From Streptomyces sp. NBC_01723 (GTDB lineage Bacteria; Actinomycetota; Actinomycetes; Streptomycetales; Streptomycetaceae), in the NCBI RefSeq assembly GCF_036246005.1, contig NZ_CP109171.1:8234001-8298000 (forward strand): a stretch of DNA of 64,000 nucleotides. The letters run 5' to 3'. This document shows, one piece after another, positions 34,040 to 41,835 of the stretch (positions are counted from its first letter, which is position 1; each line of letters starts with the position of its first letter). Position numbers and translations under genes: made by a program. The notes under the pieces were generated by a model. The model saw only the letters and a program-made list of their open reading frames with translations. It was not told where the DNA came from and made no database searches.

Positions 34040-34873
34040 TCAGGCGGTGCGCGGTGAGCGCGGGCGCCGGTGGTGCTGGGGCGGATGCGTCAGGCGCTGC
34101 TCCAGCAGCCGGGCGGCCCGGCGCAGCACCTCCAGACGGTCCTCGGGGCCCTCGGGAAAGCGCTCCTTGGCGGCGCCGAGACTGAGGCTGCCGTAGGGCT
34201 CCGCGCCGAGGAACACGGGCAGGGCGACGGTGCCGATGCCGGCGTCGTACTCGCCGACCGTCCAGGCGTAGCCCTGCGCGCGGACCTGGCGGAACTCGCG
34301 TTCCAGCTGGTCGGCGTCGGTGACGGTGCGCTCGGTGAAGCGGGCCATGGGGCGTCCGCGGAACAGGCGGTGGCGCTGGTCGTCGGGCAGGAAGGCGTAG
34401 AACGACTTGCTGGTGGCCCCGGCGTGCGCCGGGTACAGCTCGCCGACCAGCGGGTAGTAGCGCAGCGGCCCCTCCTCGCCCTCGACGGCCGCGACGCAGC
34501 GCATGTGGAAGTTGTCGGGCAGGCAGAAGAGCACCGTGTCGCCGGTCGCCGCCCGCAGCTCCTGGAGGACGGGCTCGGCGAGCAGCTCCAGGGAGCCCGA
34601 GCGCTCCCAGAGACGGCCCAGGCGCAGGGCGGTCGGACCGATGCGGTAGCGGCGGGTCGCCGGGTCGGAGACCAGGAAGCCGCGGCCCGCGAGCGTGGAC
34701 AGCAGGCGCTGGGCGACCGAGGTGTCCCAGCCGAACTCGGCGGCGATCTCGGTGACGCCCCAGTCCGGCCGGGTGCGCTCGAAGGCCAGCAGCACCAGCA
34801 GGGCACGGTCGACGGTCTGAAGCGCCCCGGCCGGGGTCTTCCGGTCCGCGGGCTGTACCGGCGGGTCGGCCAC
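34040..34873 (-). CDS. IclR-family transcriptional regulator
   Basis: A 277-residue IclR protein: N-terminal winged HTH (LQTVDRALLVLLAFERT, GVTEIAAEFGWDTSVAQRLL) and a C-terminal GAF-like effector domain (TGDTVLFCLPDNFHMRC to about residue 250). A His/Arg-rich tail follows. The GTG at 34873 has GAGAGGAGTCACC before it. It is divergent from the DUF1177 operon across 126 nt that contain a pair of direct repeats, and is probably its regulator with a pathway metabolite as effector. Confidence 0.88.
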   Translation of the reverse strand: MADPPVQPADRKTPAGALQTVDRALLVLLAFERTRPDWGVTEIAAEFGWDTSVAQRLLSTLAGRGFLVSDPATRRYRIGPTALRLGRLWERSGSLELLAEPVLQELRAATGDTVLFCLPDNFHMRCVAAVEGEEGPLRYYPLVGELYPAHAGATSKSFYAFLPDDQRHRLFRGRPMARFTERTVTDADQLEREFRQVRAQGYAWTVGEYDAGIGTVALPVFLGAEPYGSLSLGAAKERFPEGPEDRLEVLRRAARLLEQRLTHPPQHHRRPRSPRTA

Positions 34874-34908
34874 GGTGACTCCTCTCCATCTCGCCATTCA
34901 GACGCGTA

Positions 34909-34940
34909 TTGCAGATAACGGGAAACAGTTGCGGAGAACG
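34909..34940. promoter_or_regulatory. 12-bp direct repeats, candidate IclR sites
   Basis: TTGCAGATAACG at 34909-34920 and TTGCGGAGAACG at 34929-34940 differ at two positions and start exactly 20 nt apart, two helical turns. They lie between the divergent IclR and DUF1177 genes. The phasing suggests two bound IclR protomers. Confidence 0.5.
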
Positions 34941-34999
34941 TTAGTCGATCCCGAACCTGCTGTCAGCACCGCTCCCGGTGCGGATCAGGAGAACTGCCC

Positions 35000-35953
35000 A
35001 TGTTGAAGTACGTCCTGGACCTCGTGGATCTGCTGGACGATCCCGACGCCGACGGCAAGCGCGTCGCCGCCCACCTCGACTCCGTGGCGGGGCCCGAGGG
35101 CTCCGGTGCCGAGGTCACCACCGTCACCGGCGAGCGCGGCTCGACGGACTTCGTGCTCGTGCGGATCCCCGGCCGGGACGGCCGCACCCGCGGCGGCCAG
35201 GCGCGCACCCTGGGCGTGGTGGGGCGGCTCGGCGGTATCGGGGCCCGCCCGGAGACGACCGGCCTGGTCTCCGACGCCGACGGCGCGGTCGCCGCGCTCG
35301 CCACCGCCGCCAAGCTCCTCGACATGCGCCGCCGCGGCGACGTGCTCGACGGTGACGTGATCATCGCCACGCACATCTGCCCGAACGCCCCGACGGCACC
35401 GCACGACCCGGTGCCCTTCATGGACTCGCCCGTCGACATCGCGACCATGAACCGGCACGAGGTCACCGGCGAGATGGAGGCCGTGCTCTCCGTCGACACC
35501 ACCAAGGGCAACCGGATCATCAACCACAAGGGCCTCGCCCTGTCGCCCACCGTCAAGGAGGGCTGGGTGCTCAAGGTCAGCGAGCAGCTCGGGGAGCTGC
35601 TGGCCGTGGTGACCGGTGAGCCGTTGGTCACGTACCCGGTGACCACCCAGGACATCACCCCGTACGGTAACGGTGTACACCACATCAATTCGATTCTTCA
35701 GCCGGCCACGGCGACGGCCGCTCCGGTCGTCGGCCTCGCGATCACCTCCGCGGCGGCCGTGCCGGGCTGTCAGACGGGCGCCAGCCACGAGACGGACATC
35801 GCGGCGGCGGCCCGGTTCGCCGTCGAGACCGCGAAGTCCTACGGCGGCGGACGGATCGACTTCCACGACGACCAGGAGTTCGACGCGCTCGTGTCCCGTT
35901 ACGGCTCACTGACCCGGCTGCAGACCCTCGGCCGCGAACCCGGGGAGTCGTGA
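35000..35953 (+). CDS. DUF1177 family protein
   Basis: A 317-residue DUF1177 protein, a family without an established biochemical role. Conserved-looking parts are TDFVLVRIPG, GVVGRLGGIGARPE, DVIIATHICPNAPTAPHDPV and CQTGASHETDIAAAARFAVE. His, Asp and Cys residues in the last two could bind a metal or form an active site. No signal peptide. DUF1177 genes often sit with peptidase and permease genes, as here; the permease start overlaps its stop. A role in breakdown of a small amide or peptide-like compound is inferred from context only. Confidence 0.8.
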   Translation: MLKYVLDLVDLLDDPDADGKRVAAHLDSVAGPEGSGAEVTTVTGERGSTDFVLVRIPGRDGRTRGGQARTLGVVGRLGGIGARPETTGLVSDADGAVAALATAAKLLDMRRRGDVLDGDVIIATHICPNAPTAPHDPVPFMDSPVDIATMNRHEVTGEMEAVLSVDTTKGNRIINHKGLALSPTVKEGWVLKVSEQLGELLAVVTGEPLVTYPVTTQDITPYGNGVHHINSILQPATATAAPVVGLAITSAAAVPGCQTGASHETDIAAAARFAVETAKSYGGGRIDFHDDQEFDALVSRYGSLTRLQTLGREPGES

Positions 35954-37350
35954 TCATGGCCGCGCACAAGAACACCGGCACCGCGCCCGAGGCGGGCGCC
36001 ACCCGCGCCGTCGGCAGCGACGACTACGCCCTGTCCCGCGTCCCGCGCGACAAGCGGCTCGGCTTCTGGACGATGCTGCTCCAGTGGCTCGCCCAGTCCG
36101 GCTCCATCTCCCAGTTCACCCTCGGCGCCACCATCGGCGTCGGCATGACCTTCGGGGACGCCTTCCTCGCCTTCACCCTCGGCGCGGTGATCCTGGAGGT
36201 CGTCATCTTCGCGATCGGCCTGGCCGGCATGCGCGAGGGCCTGGCCACCCCGCTGCTCACCCGCTGGGCCGGCTTCGGCCGCAACGGCTCGGCCCTGGTC
36301 AGTCTGGTCATCTCGGTCAGCCTGGTCGGCTGGTTCGGCGTCCAGAACACGATCTTCGGTGACAGCGTCTCCGCGCTGGTCGGCGGCCCCTCGTGGCTGT
36401 GGTGCGTGGCGGCCGGGGTCGGCATCACCGTCCTGGTGATCTTCGGCTTCAAGTACATGGCCGTCTTCGCGAAGATCGTCACCCCGCTGTTCTTCGCGAT
36501 GGTCGCCTGGTCGGTGACCGACGCGCTGAGCGACCACTCGCTCTCCGAGCTGATCAACTCGCCGGCGCCCGGCGAGACCATCCCGCTCGCCGTCGCGGCG
36601 ACCGCCATCGCGGGCGGCTTCATGACCGGCGCGATCGTCTCCCCGGAGATGACCCGCTACAACCGCAAGGGCAGCCACGTCTTCCTGCAGAGCGCGTCGT
36701 CGATGATCCTCTCCGAGTACATCGTCGGCCTGACCGGCGTCCTGCTCGGCCACATGGTCGGCAGCGGCCAGGTCTCCCAGATCGTGCTCTCCACCTCCGG
36801 CGTCTTCGGCGTGCTCGTCGTCCTGATGTCCACCGCGAAGATCAACGACTGGAACCTGTACGGCTCCTCCCTCGGCGTCGTCAACTTCTTCCAGGTCGTC
36901 TTCAACAGGCGTCTGCACCGGGGCGCGGTCACCATCGCCCTCGGCATCGCCGGCACCCTGCTGTCCGCCGTCGGCATGATGACCCACTTCACCGACTTCC
37001 TGTCCGTGCTGGGCGTCGCCATCCCGCCGGTGGGCGGCATCATCGTCGCCGAGTACTGGGTCGTGCGCCGCATGCGGGCGCCCCTGGACGCCACCCGCGA
37101 GGCCGGGACCCTGCCCGCCACCTCACCGACCTGGGTGCCGATGTCCCTGGTCATCTGGGCGGTCGCCTTCTGTGTCGGCAAGTTCTACGACGGCGGCATC
37201 CCCGCCCTGAACTCGCTGCTGACCGCGTTCGTCCTCTACTGCGCCCTCGGACTGGCCGGCTGGATCAGGACGTACGGCACCACCGCCCTCGACGACGCCA
37301 CCGAACCCACCCCGGCCGCCTCCGGCACGGCCCCCGTAGGAGCACCGTGA
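35950..37350 (+). CDS. NCS1-family cytosine/purine permease-like transporter
   Basis: A 466-residue transporter with about 12 transmembrane helices. Helix 1 region WTMLLQWLAQSGSISQFTLG, the FGFKYMAVFAKIVTP segment and VSPEMTRYNRKGSHVFLQS resemble CodB and other NCS1 symporters for nucleobases, hydantoins and allantoin. The usual PxxxxG helix 1 motif is less clear. Neighbouring peptidases suggest a small N-containing ring or dipeptide-like substrate. Start GTG 35950 overlaps the DUF1177 stop (an ATG at 35956 is also possible); the stop overlaps the M20 start. Confidence 0.85.
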   Translation: MIMAAHKNTGTAPEAGATRAVGSDDYALSRVPRDKRLGFWTMLLQWLAQSGSISQFTLGATIGVGMTFGDAFLAFTLGAVILEVVIFAIGLAGMREGLATPLLTRWAGFGRNGSALVSLVISVSLVGWFGVQNTIFGDSVSALVGGPSWLWCVAAGVGITVLVIFGFKYMAVFAKIVTPLFFAMVAWSVTDALSDHSLSELINSPAPGETIPLAVAATAIAGGFMTGAIVSPEMTRYNRKGSHVFLQSASSMILSEYIVGLTGVLLGHMVGSGQVSQIVLSTSGVFGVLVVLMSTAKINDWNLYGSSLGVVNFFQVVFNRRLHRGAVTIALGIAGTLLSAVGMMTHFTDFLSVLGVAIPPVGGIIVAEYWVVRRMRAPLDATREAGTLPATSPTWVPMSLVIWAVAFCVGKFYDGGIPALNSLLTAFVLYCALGLAGWIRTYGTTALDDATEPTPAASGTAPVGAP

Positions 37351-38675
37351 GCACCACCGCCCCCGCCCTCGTCCCGGCCTCCGAGGAGGCGCAGCGGGAA
37401 GTCGTCGAGCTGTGCGCGGAACTGATCCGCTTCGACACCTCCAACCCCACCAGCGACGAGCGCGCCTGCGCCGACCGGGTCGTCGAACTCCTCGCCGAGG
37501 CCGGCATCGCCTCCGAACTGGTGGAGAGCGCCCCCGGCCGCGCCAACGTCGTCGCCCGCATCCCGGGCGCCGACCCGGCACGCGGCGCCCTGCTGGTCCA
37601 CGGCCACCTGGACGTCGTACCCGCCGACCCGGCCGAATGGCGGGTGCCGCCGTTCTCCGGGGAGATCCGCGACGGCTACCTGTGGGGCCGGGGCGCCATC
37701 GACATGAAGGACACCGTGGCCGTCATGCTGGCCACCGCCCGGCACTTCGCCCGCACCGGCACCCGGCCCGCCCGCGAGATCGTCCTCGCCTTCCTCGCCG
37801 ACGAGGAGGCGGGCGGCAGGTTCGGTGCCCACTGGCTGGTCGAGCACCGGCCCGACCTGTTCGCCGGCGTGACCGAGGCGATCGGCGAGGGCGGCGGCTT
37901 CAGCTACGCCCTGGACGACACCCGGCGCCTCTACCCGATCGAGAACGCCCAGCGCGGCATGGCCTGGATGGAACTGACGGCCAGCGGCCGAGCCGGCCAC
38001 GGCTCCTCCCCGAACGACGAGAACGCCGTCACCGACCTCGCCGAGTCCCTGACCCGCATCGGCCGGCACACCTTCCCCGTCCGGCTGATCGAGCCGGTAC
38101 GCGCCCTGCTCGCCGAGGCCGCACGCCTCCAGGGCATCGACCTCGACCTCGACGCCGAGGACCTGGACGCCGAACTGGCCAAGCTCGGTCACGTGGCCGA
38201 CTTCGTGCAGGTCGTGCTCCGCAACTCGGCCAACCCCACCATGTTCACGGCCGGGTACCAGACCAACGTCATCCCCGGCCGGGCCACGGCCCGCGTGGAC
38301 GGCCGCTTCCTGCCGGGCCACGAACAGGAACTGGTCGACGCGATCGACGCCCTGCTCCTGCCCTCGGTGTCCCGCCAGTGGGTCAACCACGACATCGCGA
38401 TGGAGACGTCCTTCGACGGCCCCCTCGTCGACGCCATGTGCGCCGCGGTGCGCGCCGAGGACCCCGACGGCCACCCGGTGCCGTACTGCAACCCGGGCGG
38501 CACCGACGCGAAGGCCTTTACCAAGCTGGACATCCGCTGCTTCGGCTTCAAGGGCCTGAAGCTGCCCCACGACCTCGACTACGGCCGCCTCTTCCACGGC
38601 GTGGACGAGCGGGTGCCGCTGGAGGGGCTGCGGTTCGGGGTGCGGGTGATGACGCGGTTGTGGCAGGACTGCTGA
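37347..38675 (+). CDS. M20-family metallopeptidase (ArgE/DapE/carboxypeptidase type)
   Basis: A 442-residue di-zinc peptidase. Metal ligands are readable: LLVHGHLDVVPAD (His and Asp), LWGRGAIDMKD (bridging Asp), FLADEEAGGRFG (catalytic Glu followed by Glu ligand) and the late CNPGGTDAKAF and LYGRLFHG-type His. A dimerisation domain sits at about residues 195-330. It would remove an acyl or amino-acid group in the cytoplasm. The GTG start overlaps the permease stop. It closes a three-gene coupled operon. Confidence 0.9.
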   Translation: MSTTAPALVPASEEAQREVVELCAELIRFDTSNPTSDERACADRVVELLAEAGIASELVESAPGRANVVARIPGADPARGALLVHGHLDVVPADPAEWRVPPFSGEIRDGYLWGRGAIDMKDTVAVMLATARHFARTGTRPAREIVLAFLADEEAGGRFGAHWLVEHRPDLFAGVTEAIGEGGGFSYALDDTRRLYPIENAQRGMAWMELTASGRAGHGSSPNDENAVTDLAESLTRIGRHTFPVRLIEPVRALLAEAARLQGIDLDLDAEDLDAELAKLGHVADFVQVVLRNSANPTMFTAGYQTNVIPGRATARVDGRFLPGHEQELVDAIDALLLPSVSRQWVNHDIAMETSFDGPLVDAMCAAVRAEDPDGHPVPYCNPGGTDAKAFTKLDIRCFGFKGLKLPHDLDYGRLFHGVDERVPLEGLRFGVRVMTRLWQDC

Positions 38676-38798
38676 TCCCCGCCCATCAGGCCCCCTCGAC
38701 CGCGGGAATGTACCGGCGGGGGACGGTGTTGAGGTCCGACTGACATGCGCGGGTCAGAACAGGAACGGACACCGCGGGCTCGGTCGGAAGGAGCACCC

Positions 38799-38963
38799 AT
38801 GGCACGCAGTACCGCACGCCCGGTCGTCAGGCTGAAGTCGACGGCGGGCACCGGCGTCACCTACGTGACGCGCAAGAACCGGCTCAACGACCCCGACCGC
38901 CTCGTGCTGCGCAAGTACGACCCGGTCGCGGGGGCGCACGTGGCGTTCCGCGAGGACCGCTGA
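38799..38963 (+). CDS. rpmG: 50S ribosomal protein L33, zinc-free form
   Basis: A 54-residue L33: [20 protein letters not shown] and [17 protein letters not shown] are diagnostic. It lacks the two CxxC pairs of the zinc-binding type, so it is the C-minus paralogue normally induced in zinc starvation under Zur. GGAAGGAGCACCC precedes the ATG. It is followed by rpmJ after 31 nt. I did not find a Zur-box-like palindrome in the 123-nt upstream gap. Confidence 0.95.
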   Translation: MARSTARPVVRLKSTAGTGVTYVTRKNRLNDPDRLVLRKYDPVAGAHVAFREDR

Positions 38964-38994
38964 CCCCGCCCCGGCACGGAACGAGGAGGAACCC

Positions 38995-39117
38995 ATGAAG
39001 GTGCGCAATTCCCTCCGCTCCCTCAAGGCCAGGCCCGGCGCGCAGGTGGTGCGCCGCCGGGGCGTGACCTACGTGATCAACAAGAAGGACCCGCGCTTCA
39101 AGGCCCGGCAGGGCTGA
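38995..39117 (+). CDS. rpmJ: 50S ribosomal protein L36, zinc-free form
   Basis: A 40-residue L36 encoded by a short frame: it begins [20 protein letters not shown] and ends [12 protein letters not shown]. Cysteines and the zinc-ligand His of the canonical protein are missing, marking it as the C-minus paralogue. ACGAGGAGGAACCC is a strong ribosome site. It shares an operon with rpmG and ends 17 nt before a 30-bp perfect palindrome terminator. Confidence 0.92.
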   Translation: MKVRNSLRSLKARPGAQVVRRRGVTYVINKKDPRFKARQG

Positions 39118-39133
39118 GCGGCCCCGTGTCCCC

Positions 39134-39163
39134 GGCCCGGCCCCGCGATCGCGGGGCCGGGCC
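39134..39163 (+). terminator. terminator of the rpmG-rpmJ operon
   Basis: A 30-nt perfectly self-complementary GC-rich sequence (15-bp arms, left arm GGCCCGGCCCCGCGA) followed by CCCCCTT, 16 nt past the rpmJ stop. A strong hairpin even though the T-run is minimal. Confidence 0.8.
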
Positions 39164-39285
39164 CCCTTGCGCTCACGGTGCGGACCGGTCGCCCGTGCCG
39201 GACGGCAGCCCGCCAGGCGGAGCCGCGAGCGTCGGCTGACACACTGCTGAGCGCGTCACTCGCCCGCCCTCAGGAGGACTTCGTC

Positions 39286-40359
39286 ATGACCGAGCAGCCG
39301 CCGGCCCGCCTCGCCCGCCACGGGCGCCGGTTCGACAGGCTCTTCACGGAGTACTTCGACGACCTCGCCCGGACGCTGGACGCGCCGTCCTTCAGCCGCT
39401 TCACCCCTGAGTGCGTGCAGTTGCTGCGTGAGCTGTCCCTGCGCGGCGGCAAGCGGATGCGGGTCGTGCTGCTGCACGAGGCCGCCCGGCTGGTCACCGA
39501 CGGGCCCGTCGAGGGGCTGGACGCCGCCGCCCTGAGCGTGGAGCTGCTCCAGACCCACGGCCTCGTCCACGACGACCTGATCGACGACAGCGCGACCCGC
39601 AGGGGCGGCCCGACGACGTACTACGCCTACCGGGAGAGGTTCCCCGGGCAGCCGCGGGCGGCGCTCGCCCTCACCGTGCTCGCCGGCGACCTCGCGCTCG
39701 CCCTCTCGCTGCGAGCGCTGCTGGACGCCGGGCTGCCCGCCGAGGTGCGCCAGGCCATGGTCGAGGTGCAGACGCGGGCCGCGGCCGACACCTTCGTGGG
39801 CCAGATCGCCGACCTCGAACGCGACTTCACCGACACGGTCCCGGACGACGAGGTGCTGCACGACGTCGCCGACCGCAAGTCGGCCCGGTACTCGATCCTC
39901 GCCCCCATGACCCTCGGGCTCCTCGCCGCGGGCGAGGAACCGACGGCCCACGAGGGCGAGTTGCGGCGCTACTCGCGCCTGGTCGGCATCTGCGGACAGA
40001 TGCGCGACGACTACCTCGACCTGTTCGGCGACGCGGACACGATGGGCAAGCCGACCGGTACCGACCTTCGCGAGGGCAGGCACACCTACGCCGTCGTCCG
40101 GCTCCTGTCCGCCGTGAGCGGCCCCGAGCGGGACTTCGTGCGGGAGGCCCTGGGCGACCCCGGCTGCACGCCGGCGACCGTCGCCGAGATCCGTGCGATC
40201 GGCGAGCGTCGGGGGGTCGCCGACCGCATGCGCGCCGAGATGGCGCAGTACGCCGAGCAGGCCCGCCTGGTGGCGCGGGGCTGGCGGCCGCGGTGGCGCG
40301 AGGACGCGGTGGCGTTCTTCGAGCGGCTGCCCGGGTGGAGCGTGGAGCGGGCCGCCTGA
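39286..40359 (+). CDS. polyprenyl diphosphate synthase (first copy)
   Basis: A 357-residue trans-isoprenyl diphosphate synthase. The first Asp-rich motif is HDDLIDDSATRRGGPTTY, the second MRDDYLDLFGDADTMGKPTG; the RGGKRMRVVLLHEA and KSARYSILAP segments bind diphosphate. It condenses IPP onto allylic diphosphates; product length cannot be read reliably. The ATG follows CAGGAGGACTTCGTC. It is separated by 127 nt from a small gene and a second synthase on the same strand. Confidence 0.9.
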   Translation: MTEQPPARLARHGRRFDRLFTEYFDDLARTLDAPSFSRFTPECVQLLRELSLRGGKRMRVVLLHEAARLVTDGPVEGLDAAALSVELLQTHGLVHDDLIDDSATRRGGPTTYYAYRERFPGQPRAALALTVLAGDLALALSLRALLDAGLPAEVRQAMVEVQTRAAADTFVGQIADLERDFTDTVPDDEVLHDVADRKSARYSILAPMTLGLLAAGEEPTAHEGELRRYSRLVGICGQMRDDYLDLFGDADTMGKPTGTDLREGRHTYAVVRLLSAVSGPERDFVREALGDPGCTPATVAEIRAIGERRGVADRMRAEMAQYAEQARLVARGWRPRWREDAVAFFERLPGWSVERAA

Positions 40360-40486
40360 CACCAGTTCCCCACGTCACTCAAAGGGGTATTCAGGATCTT
40401 CCGCCCCGTATGCCCGGCCATGCTCGGACCGGATGCTCCGCCGACCAGGTGCATCCGTGCCGATGACGTGACCGGTGGGGAGAAGC

Positions 40487-40771
40487 ATGACGGACGCGAC
40501 ACGACGGGGCTCGGGCAGGGACGAACGGGCCGTGCTGCTGGTCGCCGGCCTGGCCGACCTGGCGGTGAGCACGGTCGGCTCGGCGGTGGGCGGGCTCCGT
40601 GGGCTCCTCGGCCGTTCGGACACCGCCGACCTGGTGCGCGACGTGGAAGGGGACCTCCGGGCCCGGGGCAGACTGGCCCTGGACCGGTACACGAGAGTGC
40701 CCCCCGCCCACCTGGAGGTTCTGGCCCAGCACGTGAAGGCCCGGCGGACGGCCGACGGCGGCGATGTCTGA
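40487..40771 (+). CDS. small helical protein coupled to polyprenyl synthase
   Basis: A 94-residue protein of unknown family: Arg-rich start, a weakly hydrophobic Ala/Gly/Val segment (AVLLVAGLADLAVSTVGSAV), then charged helices (LVRDVEGDLRARGRLALDR). The last 8 nt overlap the second synthase gene, so it is translationally coupled. It may be a peripheral membrane or partner subunit of the synthase, by analogy with heterodimeric polyprenyl synthases whose small subunit sets chain length; that is only an inference. GGGGAGAAGC precedes the ATG. Confidence 0.65.
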   Translation: MTDATRRGSGRDERAVLLVAGLADLAVSTVGSAVGGLRGLLGRSDTADLVRDVEGDLRARGRLALDRYTRVPPAHLEVLAQHVKARRTADGGDV

Positions 40772-41822
40772 GCGCTGGGACCCGGACGCCTTCAGAACCC
40801 GCGTCGACGGCGTCCTGCGGAACTTCCTGGACGAGGAGGGGCGCCTGCTCGTGGCGGTCGACGACGCTCTCGCGCCCGTGGCCGAGCAGCTGCGGACGTC
40901 GGCCGGGCACGGCAAACGACTGCGGGCGGCCTTCTGCTACTGGGGCTGGCGGGCAACCGGACAGCCCGAAAGCGACGCGCTGGTCAGAGCGGCGGCCTCC
41001 ATGGAGCTGGTGCACGCTGCCGCGATCGTGCACGACGACCTCATCGACGACAGTCGCCTGCGCCACGGCCTGCCCACCGCCCACGTCGCCCTGGAAGCCG
41101 TGCTCGTCCGGGGCGGCCGCCACGAGGCCCACACGGCCGCGCGGTCCCTGGCCATGCTGGTGGGCGACCACCTGATGGCCCTCGCGGGCCGGTTGTTCAC
41201 CACGAGTGGTCTGCCGGCCGCCTATCTGGCGCGGGCCCGGGACCTGTGGGCCGCCCTCGCCCGGGAACTCATCGCCGGTGAGTGCCTGGAGATCCTGCAC
41301 ACCGGTGGACGACCGGACACCGACACCTCCTTGAAGGTCGTCCGGTACAAGACCGCCAAGTACACCGTCGAACACCCCCTGCTCATCGGTGGCCTGCTCG
41401 GCGGTGCCGCCCCCGCGTTGCGGGACACCTTCCGCAACTACGGCCTGCCGCTCGGGGAGGCCTTCCAGCTCCGTGACGACCTGCTCGGCCTGTTCGGGGA
41501 CCGGGAACGCACCGGGAAGTCGGGCCTGGACGACGTGCGCGGCCACCGGCCGACCGCTCTGCTGGCCGAGACGTGGAAGGCGGCCGACGACTCTCAACGG
41601 GGCTGGCTGCGCGGCCTGCTGGGCCGCGACGACCTGGACGGAACCCATCTGCGCGACGTGCGCCGTCTCATGCTCGAGCTGAAGGCGCCACAACGGATCG
41701 AGCGGATGATCGCCGCGCGTGTGGAGCGCGCCACCCGTGCCCTGGACGCCGGAGGGACACCGCCGCACGCCCGCCGGGCACTGCGCGAACTCGCCCTCCA
41801 TGCCACCGACCGCACGCACTGA
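40764..41822 (+). CDS. polyprenyl diphosphate synthase (second copy)
   Basis: A 352-residue isoprenyl diphosphate synthase, clearly different from the first copy. Motifs: GHGKRLRAAFCYWGWRA, IVHDDLIDDSRLRHGLPTAH as the first Asp-rich site, YKTAKYTVEHPLLIGG and QLRDDLLGLFGDRERTGKSG as the second. An intact active site is suggested by both. It overlaps the small upstream gene and is followed after 13 nt by the rubber-oxygenase-like gene, so all three probably share one transcript and one pathway. Confidence 0.9.
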   Translation: MSERWDPDAFRTRVDGVLRNFLDEEGRLLVAVDDALAPVAEQLRTSAGHGKRLRAAFCYWGWRATGQPESDALVRAAASMELVHAAAIVHDDLIDDSRLRHGLPTAHVALEAVLVRGGRHEAHTAARSLAMLVGDHLMALAGRLFTTSGLPAAYLARARDLWAALARELIAGECLEILHTGGRPDTDTSLKVVRYKTAKYTVEHPLLIGGLLGGAAPALRDTFRNYGLPLGEAFQLRDDLLGLFGDRERTGKSGLDDVRGHRPTALLAETWKAADDSQRGWLRGLLGRDDLDGTHLRDVRRLMLELKAPQRIERMIAARVERATRALDAGGTPPHARRALRELALHATDRTH

Positions 41823-41835
41823 CGAGGAGCCCGCG

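Noticed and set aside
38676..38798. Zur box upstream of rpmG
   Set aside because: No TGAAAATGATTTTCA-like palindrome or AT-rich symmetric site is visible.
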